DNA of 64,000 nt, taken from contig CAWIBX010000003.1 in assembly GCA_963834405.1 (NCBI GenBank), forward strand, positions 62,001 to 126,000, written 5' to 3'. This DNA is from Bog-473 sp963834405 (GTDB taxonomy: Bacteria; Actinomycetota; Acidimicrobiia; Acidimicrobiales; RAAP-2). A model generated the notes under the pieces. The model worked only from the letters and a program-made list of their open reading frames with translations. It did not search any database and was not told the DNA's origin. Position numbers and translations under genes: made by a program. Positions 33,849 through 41,700 of this stretch are shown piece after piece (the first letter of the stretch is position 1; each line of letters opens with the position of its first letter).

Positions 33849-35155
33849 GCTGGCGCCGGCCGCCCCGTCATGGCGGCGTCGGTGTCGACCATGCGCCGCT
33901 CCAGCGCGCTCAGCCGGTGCTGGACCAGGAAGGACCGCTGCCCGACCTTCCACAGCCCGACGCCGCGGCGCAGCTGGGGAAGCAGCTCCATTTCGGTGGC
34001 GGACAGGGAGAGAAGCTCGGCCGCGGCGTCGAGCTCGCCGGGCGACTGGGCGTACACGACCCGGGTCTCGGAGTCCGAGAGCAACCCTTGCGCGAGCGCC
34101 ACCTGTTCGGAGTCCGACGCGCCGACCGAGCGGAGGTCCGACGCCCGGTGCAGGACGGCCACGTTCGACACGCCGAACGCCCGGGACAGCTTCCACGAGG
34201 ACTGGAGCCAGCGGGCCACGCCCAGGTTGGACAGGATCGCCCAGGCCTCGTCGACGACGAGGAAGAAGCGCCCCCATCCCGGTCCGCCCGCCACCGCCGT
34301 CCGCGCCAGCGCCGCCTGCAGCCAGGCGGTCGCGCACGCCATCAGGACGCCCAGCGCGGCGGACGTGTACAGCGCCGAGAGGTCGAGCACGACCAGCGGC
34401 GCCGACAGGTCGAGGCCCGCCGTCGTGGGCCCGTCGAACATGCCGCACAGATCACCGTGCACCAGTCGCCGCAGCTCCAGCGCGACGTCGCGACCGTCCT
34501 CCGCGAGGTCGCGCACCTCGGTGCGCAACGCGCGCGCCGCCTCCGCACTCGGCGCCAGCAGCGCCTCGACGACCATCGGCACCGTCGGGACGTGGTCGCC
34601 CGCCAGAGCGGCCGCGTCGGTCAGCGCGACCCCCAGCGCGGCCCGCTCCCGCGGGGCCAGGCTCCGCCCGAGACAGGCGCTGGCCAGCGACGCCAGGAGC
34701 TCGGTCCGGCGACGGGCGGTGGCGTTGCTGCCCTCGGCACCTGGCGGACCAGCCGCGCGCTCGTCGGGCCCCGGGTCCAGAGGGTTGAGCCGGACTCCCC
34801 CGCCCGGACGCAGCGCCACCGGCCGCACTCCCCAGGCGTCGGCGAGGTCGCCGTACTCGCCCTTGGGGTCGACGACCCAGGCCCGGCGGCCGAACACCGC
34901 CTGGCGCCACAGGAAGGTCTTGACGAACGCGCTCTTGCCGCGCCCGATCTGGCCGAAGACGACCAGGTTCGGGTTGGAGACGACGCCGGCGGCGTAGAGC
35001 TCGAAAGGGTCGAAGACGAACGATCCACCCAGCAGGTCGTCCCCGATCACTACGCCCCGCTGGCCGAGCCCCGCCTCGGCGATGAACGGGTAGGCCGCGC
35101 CCAGGTTGCGCGTGGTGACCTGGTGGACCGGGACGCGGGGCGATCGTTCTCTCAT
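33845..35155 (-). CDS. VirB4-like conjugation ATPase
   Basis: A 436-residue ATPase. Start is ATG 35155 (MRERSPRVPVHQVTTRNLG). Motifs: Walker A VVFGQIGRGKSAFVKTFL near residue 65, VDPKGEYGDLADAWG, Walker B FFLVVDEAWAILS, and HRASDLRSVG. It matches the C-terminal ATPase module of VirB4/TraC-type proteins used by actinobacterial type IV secretion clusters, where it neighbours SCO6880-type and VirD4-type genes. Here VirD4 follows directly, and an SCO6880-like remnant lies at 42704. The channel genes themselves are not in the window. Confidence 0.83.
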   Translation of the reverse strand: MRERSPRVPVHQVTTRNLGAAYPFIAEAGLGQRGVVIGDDLLGGSFVFDPFELYAAGVVSNPNLVVFGQIGRGKSAFVKTFLWRQAVFGRRAWVVDPKGEYGDLADAWGVRPVALRPGGGVRLNPLDPGPDERAAGPPGAEGSNATARRRTELLASLASACLGRSLAPRERAALGVALTDAAALAGDHVPTVPMVVEALLAPSAEAARALRTEVRDLAEDGRDVALELRRLVHGDLCGMFDGPTTAGLDLSAPLVVLDLSALYTSAALGVLMACATAWLQAALARTAVAGGPGWGRFFLVVDEAWAILSNLGVARWLQSSWKLSRAFGVSNVAVLHRASDLRSVGASDSEQVALAQGLLSDSETRVVYAQSPGELDAAAELLSLSATEMELLPQLRRGVGLWKVGQRSFLVQHRLSALERRMVDTDAAMTGRPAPA

Positions 35156-35266
35156 GCCGGTGAACGGTCGGCCCGGCCCACGAGAACGCGCCAAACGGCG
35201 CCGTTACCCTGAGGAGCCGAAGCCGCCGGCGGCTGTGTGCCCCGCCGACCTGCCGAAAGGCCACGC

Positions 35267-35953
35267 GTGAGCGACAGGAGCCAGACGCACCCCACGCTGC
35301 TGTGGGGGCTGACGTCCGTGACCATCGTGAGCGGCCTCAACGACGCGGTCAGCTACCTCGGGCTCGGCCATGTCTTCACGGCCAACATGACCGGGAACGT
35401 CGTCGTAATGGGCTTCGCCGCCGCCGGGGCCCCGGGGTTCTCCGTGCTCGCCACGCTTACGTCCCTCGCGGTGTTCCTGGTCGGCGCCGTCGTCGCCGGG
35501 ATCATGGCGCGGCGGATCGAGTCCCGGCGCACCCTGCTGCTGCAGGCGATGTGGATAGAGGCGGTGTTCACCACGGGCGCCGCGGTGGTGGCCGGTTCCG
35601 GCCCCTCCATCGGCTCCGGCTGGCAGCGCTACCCCATGATCGCCCTCCTCGCCTTCGCCATGGGGATCCGCAATTCCATGGTCCGGCGGCTCTCTGTGCC
35701 CGACGTCACGACCACCGTCCTGACCGGGACGCTGACGGGACTGGCCGCGGACTCCAAGCTCGCCGGCGGCGACAACGAGCGCGCCGGTCGGCGCATCGGG
35801 GCGGTGTTCTCCATGTTCGCCGGCGCGTTCGTCGGCGCGCTCCTGCTGCGTCACTTCAACGCAGTCTGGCCACTGGGCATCTCGGCTGGGATCGTGGCGG
35901 TGGTCGCACTGGTCCTCCGCTGGAGGCCGGCCTCCGAGATCGAGGGCGTGTAG
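35267..35953 (+). CDS. DUF1275 (YoaK-like) membrane protein
   Basis: A 228-residue inner-membrane protein with about six hydrophobic helices. The first conserved segment is SGLNDAVSYLGLGHVFTANMTGNVVVMG, the DUF1275 hallmark; GIRNSMVRRLSVPDVTTTVLTGTLT is the second. GTG 35267 with GAAAGG upstream is preferred over GTG 35237. Family members are suggested small-molecule transporters without a proven substrate. A monocistronic cargo-like gene between conjugation genes and the NUDIX gene. Confidence 0.9.
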   Translation: MSDRSQTHPTLLWGLTSVTIVSGLNDAVSYLGLGHVFTANMTGNVVVMGFAAAGAPGFSVLATLTSLAVFLVGAVVAGIMARRIESRRTLLLQAMWIEAVFTTGAAVVAGSGPSIGSGWQRYPMIALLAFAMGIRNSMVRRLSVPDVTTTVLTGTLTGLAADSKLAGGDNERAGRRIGAVFSMFAGAFVGALLLRHFNAVWPLGISAGIVAVVALVLRWRPASEIEGV

Positions 35954-35956
35954 AGC

Positions 35957-36436
35957 TCATACCGGTCGGCCGTCCTCCAGGTACACGCACTCGCCCGCAT
36001 CGAGTTCCAGCGCCGCGCCGACCCGCCGCCGCAGCGGGCCGCTCAGCAACTCGAGGGCACGCTTGGGCTTCGCCAGCAGGTACTCGGACAGCTCCTCTTC
36101 CTGCAGCACGATCCGGCTCACGTCCGACGCGTCCAGCACGCCGCAGTGGAACAAGAACCGCATGCCGCCGGGTTTGCCTGGTCTCGGCCGCAAGAAGTCG
36201 ACCACGACGAGCCGGCCCGCTCCGGCCGACAACGGCAGCCCGACCTCTTCGAGGACCTCGCGCCGGCAGGCCTCCCACGGCGTCTCGCCGTCGGCTTCCA
36301 TGATCCCGCCCGGGATCGTCCAGTGCGCCTTGTAGGTCGGGTTGACGATGAGCAGCCGGCCCGAGCCGTCGAAGAACAGCGCGCCGGCCGACGCCGGGAT
36401 GCGCGGCAGGACGAAGGGCAGATCGCCGTCACCCAT
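35957..36436 (-). CDS. NUDIX hydrolase
   Basis: A 159-residue Nudix hydrolase cleaving a nucleoside-diphosphate-linked substrate. The Nudix helix is clear (REVLEEVGL preceded by GGIMEADGE), although the loop before it is one residue longer than the textbook spacing. N-terminal RIPASAGALFFDGSGRLLIVNPTYK and the C-terminal YLEDGRPV suggest an ADP-ribose or (d)NTP class, which I cannot separate. Convergent with the DUF1275 gene, 3 bases apart; downstream of the sulfatase on the same strand. Confidence 0.9.
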   Translation of the reverse strand: MGDGDLPFVLPRIPASAGALFFDGSGRLLIVNPTYKAHWTIPGGIMEADGETPWEACRREVLEEVGLPLSAGAGRLVVVDFLRPRPGKPGGMRFLFHCGVLDASDVSRIVLQEEELSEYLLAKPKRALELLSGPLRRRVGAALELDAGECVYLEDGRPV

Positions 36437-36463
36437 CGAGCACGCGCTCGCGCCGCCGGCCGG

Positions 36464-38107
36464 TCACGCGAGACCGAGCCGCTGCAGCTGCTCGTCGGGG
36501 GCCTCCACCGTCTTCAGCGCCTCCCGCAGCAGCTCCATCAAATCGGCCTCGGCCGTCGTCCCGGTCAGGTTCTCGGTCTCCTCGGGATCGTTGACCAGGT
36601 CGAAGAGGAAGTGCGCGTCGACCACCTGGTGCCCGACCCAGAACGGGAGCCGGTCGCCCCGCTCGAAGGGCTGGCGGATGACGGGGACGTCCGACCCCGG
36701 CATGAAGTCCAGGCGCGCCCGCCGGTCGGGCGGCGGCAGGCGCACGGCATCCTCCAAGCCGTGCACCGGCATGGTGGACCAGCGGTTCGACCACATGGAG
36801 AGCGGGAAGTTGTCGCCGTCGGCGCCCCGCGCGTACTTGTGCCGGCCGTCGGTCACCTGGACCCAATTCCCGAAGACGCCGCCGATGGCCCAGTCGCGCA
36901 CCGACGGCGCCGTGTCCTCGAGCAGGGGAACCAGCGAGGCGGCGTGCGTCCCCGCACGCGCACTCCCCGTCTGTTCCACGCCGAACACGGCGGCGACCGT
37001 GGCATAGATGTCCACGTTCGTCGTCAGTGCCCCACACTCGCCCCCGCCGGCCACCGCCGGCCAGTGCACCAGCAGCGGCGTGTGCCCGATCGGCTCGTAC
37101 TGCATGACACCTGGCTTGCCCCAGATGTCCTTCTCACCGAGATAGTGCCCATGATCCGTGCACACGATCACCGCGGTCGACTCCCACAGTCCCCGCTCCT
37201 CGAGCGCAGCGAACACCTCGCCGACCCAGTGGTCGATCATGCTCAGCTTCGCCCCGTAGTTGGCGCGGATGTGACGCCCTTCGCGTTCGCTCAGCCGGCC
37301 GGCGGCGACCGCGCCCACGTCGTAGGGCGGCCAGATCAGGAGCTCGCCCTCCCAGTCCGGGTCGTACCGCCCCGCCCACGGCGCCGGCGTGTCGAACGGC
37401 TCGTGCGGGTCGAACTCGTCGACGAACAACAGAAACCGCCCCGCGTCCGGGCCCGGCGCACCCTCGCGCAACCAGCGCGCCGCCGCCCGCATGGTGCGCG
37501 GCCCGGGGAAGTCCTCCTCGGCCCGGAAGAACGTGCGCGAGCGGTCGTACCCGCGGTCCTCCGAGAACGAGAACCCCATGCGATCCTGCCAGTACCACCC
37601 GCCCCCGCGTGCCGGCAGCGCGGGCGTGCCGACCCAGCTGGGGTCGGGGTACGTGCGCCACGGATCACCCTCGTGCCCGCGCACGTAGTCCCACGCGCTG
37701 AAGTCGGTGTGGTAGTTCTCGCCACCGACCTCGAAGAGGTGCGGGTGGTCGGACACCAACATGGTCGTCACGCCCGCACGCCGCAACGGGACTGTGATCG
37801 GCTCCTCCCATACCTCTATGGAGCCCCACGGCCGCCACAAGAAATCGAGCGAGCCGCACAGGATGTCGTGCCGGGCCGGCATGCACGGCAGCGACCCGGT
37901 GACGTGCGAGGTGAAACGGGTGGCGCGCTCGCGGGCGAACCCGTCGAGGTTCGGCGTCTCGAACTCGGTGCCGCCGTAGGAACCGAGCATGTGCCGGTTC
38001 AGGCTGTCGAGGAGCAGGACGACGATGTTGGACGGGGCCTTGGATGCACCGCGCCCTTCCCCCGGACTCGACGCGGCGAGTCTTTCTTTGCCGACACCTA
38101 CGCCCAC
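36464..38107 (-). CDS. Sulfatase family protein
   Basis: A 547-residue alkaline-phosphatase-superfamily sulfatase. The metal site begins IVVLLLDSLNRHMLGSYGG; the formylglycine motif is CMPAR with Cys75, matching C-x-P-x-R; VCTDHGHYLGEKDIWGKP is the second metal site; NDPEETENL is near the end. Without a signal peptide it is probably cytoplasmic. Close relatives act as sulfatases or phosphonate/phosphate hydrolases. A formylglycine-generating enzyme is not in the window. Divergent from queD (73-base gap). Confidence 0.9.
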   Translation of the reverse strand: MGVGVGKERLAASSPGEGRGASKAPSNIVVLLLDSLNRHMLGSYGGTEFETPNLDGFARERATRFTSHVTGSLPCMPARHDILCGSLDFLWRPWGSIEVWEEPITVPLRRAGVTTMLVSDHPHLFEVGGENYHTDFSAWDYVRGHEGDPWRTYPDPSWVGTPALPARGGGWYWQDRMGFSFSEDRGYDRSRTFFRAEEDFPGPRTMRAAARWLREGAPGPDAGRFLLFVDEFDPHEPFDTPAPWAGRYDPDWEGELLIWPPYDVGAVAAGRLSEREGRHIRANYGAKLSMIDHWVGEVFAALEERGLWESTAVIVCTDHGHYLGEKDIWGKPGVMQYEPIGHTPLLVHWPAVAGGGECGALTTNVDIYATVAAVFGVEQTGSARAGTHAASLVPLLEDTAPSVRDWAIGGVFGNWVQVTDGRHKYARGADGDNFPLSMWSNRWSTMPVHGLEDAVRLPPPDRRARLDFMPGSDVPVIRQPFERGDRLPFWVGHQVVDAHFLFDLVNDPEETENLTGTTAEADLMELLREALKTVEAPDEQLQRLGLA

Positions 38108-38180
38108 CTGGGCATCGTAGGCCCGCGGTCGAGGTCCCAGCCCATAAGATCACGACGATTCGGCCGAACGGTCCGACGGC

Positions 38181-38567
38181 ATGGAGGATGCGTCTCTGGT
38201 GGAGATCTTCCGGGAGTTCACCTTCGAGGCGGCACATCGGCTTCCCAACGTCGCCCCCGGTCACAAGTGCGCCCGGTTGCACGGGCACTCCTACCGATTT
38301 GCGGTGCATCTGGAGGCTCCGGTGGGGGAGGAGACCGGTTGGGTTCGCGACTTCGCCGAGTTGTCGTGCGCCGTTGAGCCATTGTTGGCTCGCCTCGACC
38401 ACTACTACCTGAACGAGGTGGAAGGGCTCGAGAACCCGACCAGCGAAGTGCTCGCCCAGTGGATCTGGAGCCGTCTCAGCATGACACTTCCCGAACTGTC
38501 GAAAGTCGTCGTCCGTGAGACGTGTACGTCGGGCTGCGTGTACCGGGGTGATCGCGACGGTACCTGA
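38181..38567 (+). CDS. queD: 6-carboxytetrahydropterin synthase (QueD)
   Basis: A 128-residue QueD/PTPS-fold protein converting dihydroneopterin triphosphate to 6-carboxy-tetrahydropterin. Zinc ligands and catalytic cysteine are in place: FEAAHRLPNVAPGHKCARLHGH, followed by LDHYYLNEV and GLENPTSEVLAQWIW, almost textbook E. coli-like QueD. It overlaps the QueC gene by 20 bases. FolE (upstream enzyme) and QueE (downstream enzyme) are not in the window, so the pathway must rely on genes elsewhere or differ. Confidence 0.93.
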   Translation: MEDASLVEIFREFTFEAAHRLPNVAPGHKCARLHGHSYRFAVHLEAPVGEETGWVRDFAELSCAVEPLLARLDHYYLNEVEGLENPTSEVLAQWIWSRLSMTLPELSKVVVRETCTSGCVYRGDRDGT

Positions 38568-39216
38568 GCTCGTTGTGCTCGCGAGTGGTGGCGCGGACAG
38601 CAGCATCCTGTTGGTGGACCAGGCAAGGCGGGGCCGTGACGTCTGGCCCCTCTACATCCGCTTCGGATTGGCCTGGGAGGACGTTGAAGAGGCGCACCTG
38701 CGCCGCTTCCTTGACGCAGTCTCCGGCCAAAGAGGGATCAGACCCCTCACGGTTTTTGAGCTGCCGATCGCAGACGTGTACGGGAACCATTGGAGCGTGT
38801 CGGCTACAGACGTTCCCGACGAGACGACCCCCGACGAGGCCGTCTATCTTCCCGGACGGAACTTGCTCTTGCTGGCCAAGACCACCGTGTGGTGCGCGCT
38901 GCACGGAGTACGGACGATCGCCTTGGGCACCCTGCGAGCCAACCCGTTTGCGGACAGCAGCCCGGCGTTCTTCTCCGGCTTCGCGGCAACGGCCGGGCTG
39001 GCGCTCGGCCATCAACTCGAAGTGGTGACGCCCTTCGCGCAACTGAGCAAGGCCGAAGTGCTCGTGCGCGGGCGGGACCTCCCGCTGGAGCACACGTTCT
39101 CGTGTGTCGCACCCGTCGGCGCCAAACACTGTCAAACGTGCAACAAGTGCGGAGAACGCCGGAAGGCGTTCGCGGCGGCCGGCATCGAGGACCGGACGGC
39201 GTACGCCATCGGCTGA
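38548..39216 (+). CDS. queC: 7-cyano-7-deazaguanine synthase-like protein (QueC-like)
   Basis: A 222-residue PP-loop ATPase that in the queuosine pathway turns 7-carboxy-7-deazaguanine into preQ0. ATP loop: LASGGADSSILL. Zinc site: CVAPVGAKHCQTCNKCGERR. The central part (LGTLRANPFADSSPAFF, LEHTFSC) resembles a divergent QueC-like branch rather than E. coli QueC. GTG 38548 inside queD is the likely start; the frame stays open to 38515. Divergent QueC homologues can act outside tRNA modification, including in defence systems, so the end product here is open. Confidence 0.85.
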   Translation: MIATVPELVVLASGGADSSILLVDQARRGRDVWPLYIRFGLAWEDVEEAHLRRFLDAVSGQRGIRPLTVFELPIADVYGNHWSVSATDVPDETTPDEAVYLPGRNLLLLAKTTVWCALHGVRTIALGTLRANPFADSSPAFFSGFAATAGLALGHQLEVVTPFAQLSKAEVLVRGRDLPLEHTFSCVAPVGAKHCQTCNKCGERRKAFAAAGIEDRTAYAIG

Positions 39217-39218
39217 CG

Positions 39219-40112
39219 GTGAGCCGAACCCTCCTCGCCCCCGTGTCGTACGGGCTCGGTGACCTGGTGGTCTCGCTCCCGGCCATGCAGGCCGTGATCG
39301 CGGAGAGTCAACCAGCGTGGCTCGTGGCCCGGTCGCCATCCCAGCGCCTGCTCGCCGAACGGATCGAGGGACTGGCCGGGGTGGTGGACGAGGCCACCTA
39401 CACGGAGTGCCCGGGCGATCGCTTCATCGACCTGCGCGACCATCCGCTGCAGCGCGACGTGTGGTGGGGCTCCGACGAGTTCGAGGCAATGTTCGGGCCC
39501 ATGAACATCAACGACATCCTCGAGCGCATCTGTGCCGATCTGGGCGTGCATGCTGACTTCAGCCGGGCGGCCCCCCTCCGGACGCGTCCCTACGGAGGTC
39601 TCGAACGCTCGGTTCTGCTCGTGCACGAAACGGACGGCGCGGCGAAGAGCTGGCCGGCCGCGCGGTGGGCGGAGGCCGCCGCGATCCTCCGGGCAGACGG
39701 TCACGACGTCGCCCATGTGACCAGGGGGACCGGTCCGACGCCCCTCGACGACATCGGCGTCGCGGCCCTCGTCGCCGCGACGCCACCGGAGGCGGTGGAC
39801 GCGCTCTCCGCCTGTCGGGCGGTGATCGGTATCGACACCGGGCTCACCCATGTCGCCGTGCAGCAGGGCAGGCCGACGGTGACGATCTGCCGGCGCAGTT
39901 CGGTGTACGTCCGGCCCTGGCCGCACTCCCGGGCACTGCGCGGTTCCGACTGCACGGAGCTCTGCCGGGCCGCCGAGACGGCGTCCGCCTACAACGAGAC
40001 GGTCAGCCTCCGAGAGTTTCGGCCACCGGCGCGGACGTGCCCGTCGGGATCGGTCTGCCTCGCCGGCACGCGGGCCGCGGACGCCGTCGCCCTGCTGCGG
40101 GAACTGCTGTGA
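39219..40112 (+). CDS. Glycosyltransferase family 9 (heptosyltransferase)-like protein
   Basis: A 297-residue GT-B protein starting at GTG 39219, two bases after the QueC stop. The N-terminal domain begins LLAPVSYGLGDLVVSLPAMQAVI, and the C-terminal half contains VLLVHETDGAAKSWPAARWAEAA, ALSACRAVIGIDTGLTHVAVQQGRPTV, the nucleotide-sugar-binding part of GT9 enzymes. GT9 normally adds heptose to lipopolysaccharide, which this organism should lack. Tight coupling to QueD/QueC suggests it glycosylates a deazapurine-linked or surface product. Confidence 0.78.
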   Translation: MSRTLLAPVSYGLGDLVVSLPAMQAVIAESQPAWLVARSPSQRLLAERIEGLAGVVDEATYTECPGDRFIDLRDHPLQRDVWWGSDEFEAMFGPMNINDILERICADLGVHADFSRAAPLRTRPYGGLERSVLLVHETDGAAKSWPAARWAEAAAILRADGHDVAHVTRGTGPTPLDDIGVAALVAATPPEAVDALSACRAVIGIDTGLTHVAVQQGRPTVTICRRSSVYVRPWPHSRALRGSDCTELCRAAETASAYNETVSLREFRPPARTCPSGSVCLAGTRAADAVALLRELL

Positions 40113-41185
40113 CCGCGGACCTGGTTCACGAGGAAGTCAGCTCGGCCGCCGAAGTCGGCGTTCGCAACAGTCAGCCGGAGGGGATCGGCCGAGTCGTCGT
40201 GCTCGAAGACCTCGTGTGCTGGAACAACCTCGGTCGCAACGTGGTCTTCGCCGACCGCCTGCTTCGCCCGCGCGCCGTGTTCGGGAGCACGTTGTTTCCA
40301 CGCCAGGACGAGCCCTCGCAGTACGACCTCGACGTCCACGCCATTCTCGACTTGCGCGAACGTGGGATGGTCCTCGTGCTGAACCACTTCGGGACGCTCC
40401 GCGCCTTCACCCGCGCCGACATCCTTCAGCGGCCTGCAGCGAGCACGATCGAACCGGCAGCGCTGTGGTCGTTCGTCGGCGACGTGGAGCGGACGGTGGC
40501 GGTCGCCGGGCGTCTGGTCGGTTCCGCGCCGCGTTGTGACGGCGCGCTCGGCCTTCTCGTCTCGGCGCCCCTCGAGGACCTGCCCGACCGGGCGACCGTT
40601 CCCACACGGCTGTGCGCGACAGCTTTCGGCGAGGTGACCGCCGTCGGGGTCGTCCCACCCGAGGACGACGACCCGCTGGTCGCACTGGGCGGCGAGGCGA
40701 CGGTGGCGATGGTCCCTCTGGCCGGCGGCGACGTGCGCCCACCCCGATGGGAGGCGGACGTGGGGTTCCGGGTGGCCAGCTTGTCGTGGCACCACGAGGC
40801 GCTGTGGGCCGCCGGACCCGACCGCGCAGTGGCGGTCGACGATTACGACTGGGAGGAGTTGAAGGGCGGCGGTTTCGCGGTGCTGAGCCCGACCGATGGG
40901 CGCATCGTGACGTCCGGGCGGCTACCGGACGACGTCGCCTGGGGTACCGGGGGTGTTGCCGTGGCCCCATTCGGCCCTGGGCTGGTGGCGGCGGGCCGGA
41001 CCGGCTGCCTGCATGTGGTCGGTGCTGACGACGCGGGCGAACCCAGCTCGACACCGGCCCTGGCCGACACGTCGCTCGGCATCGCGCATCTCGCGGCGGA
41101 CGGCCAACGCATTGTGTGCGGGTTCAACCGCGACGGCTACCGCCTTCACTCGTTCACTCAGTCTTCGACCGCGCCGAATCGATAG
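40109..41185 (+). CDS. Uncharacterised protein, possibly beta-propeller
   Basis: A 358-residue protein, GTG start overlapping the GT9 stop. I do not recognise it. Repeated beta-rich stretches such as RVVVLEDLVCWNN, MVLVLNHFGTLRAFTRADI, LWSFVGDVERTVAVAGRLVG, VASLSWHHEALWAAGPDRAVAVDDYDW and GLVAAGRTGCLHVVGAD look like blades of a WD40/PQQ-type propeller. No signal peptide. Co-translation suggests a scaffold or sensor for the QueD-QueC-GT9 set. Its last 28 bases overlap the convergent DUF4254 gene. Confidence 0.6.
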   Translation: MTADLVHEEVSSAAEVGVRNSQPEGIGRVVVLEDLVCWNNLGRNVVFADRLLRPRAVFGSTLFPRQDEPSQYDLDVHAILDLRERGMVLVLNHFGTLRAFTRADILQRPAASTIEPAALWSFVGDVERTVAVAGRLVGSAPRCDGALGLLVSAPLEDLPDRATVPTRLCATAFGEVTAVGVVPPEDDDPLVALGGEATVAMVPLAGGDVRPPRWEADVGFRVASLSWHHEALWAAGPDRAVAVDDYDWEELKGGGFAVLSPTDGRIVTSGRLPDDVAWGTGGVAVAPFGPGLVAAGRTGCLHVVGADDAGEPSSTPALADTSLGIAHLAADGQRIVCGFNRDGYRLHSFTQSSTAPNR

Positions 41186-41700
41186 AGCTTGAAGTGTTCG
41201 TAGGGTAAGAAGCGTCTGGTGCCGGCCTGCAGCTCGTCGACATAGGAGTCGAAGGCGGAGGACAGGGCGGCGATACGTGCGGCGAGCTCGGGGAGCCGCC
41301 CGGCGTAGTCCGACCGGGCCACTGACGCCGACTCGGTGCGAACCCGCCTGATGACCAGCACTGACAGCCGATCCAGGACCATCCCCGGGCTCTCGGTCGC
41401 GAGCGGGGCGCCCGGCGCTTGGTCGAGTCCCGCCGCGATGGAGGCATCGATCTGTTCCACCAGGTGGTGGCGCCCGATGTTGAGCCGGTCGATCCCCCGC
41501 TTTGCAGTCGCGACCTGCTCGTCGGTGGCACAGGGATCACGGCTCGCGTCTTCGAGTTCCCACTGCTCCAGATTGGAGCCGACTAACTCGGCGACGAGTG
41601 TGACCCACGGGATGCGACTCGCACACGCTCCTCCCGTGATCGCTCGCTCCATTTCGGTCACGAGCTCTGCTGCGGTCGGAAACGACAAGCGGTCACTCAT
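41158..41700 (-). CDS. DUF4254 family protein
   Basis: A 180-residue helical protein with the DUF4254 pattern: LVGSNLEQWELEDASRD, then VATAKRGIDRLNIGRHHLVEQID. ATG 41700 overlaps the stop of the flavoprotein gene. DUF4254 proteins are usually found in lipopolysaccharide or glycan loci beside GT9 enzymes, and the GT9-like gene is two genes away on the other strand. No catalytic role is known. Confidence 0.72.
   Translation of the reverse strand: MSDRLSFPTAAELVTEMERAITGGACASRIPWVTLVAELVGSNLEQWELEDASRDPCATDEQVATAKRGIDRLNIGRHHLVEQIDASIAAGLDQAPGAPLATESPGMVLDRLSVLVIRRVRTESASVARSDYAGRLPELAARIAALSSAFDSYVDELQAGTRRFLPYEHFKLYRFGAVED

Noticed and set aside
38548..39216. QueC-like gene as part of a Qat or type IV CBASS defence system
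   Set aside because: No QatA/B/D, CD-NTase, effector or Cap-type neighbours are present; only the QueC resemblance supports it.
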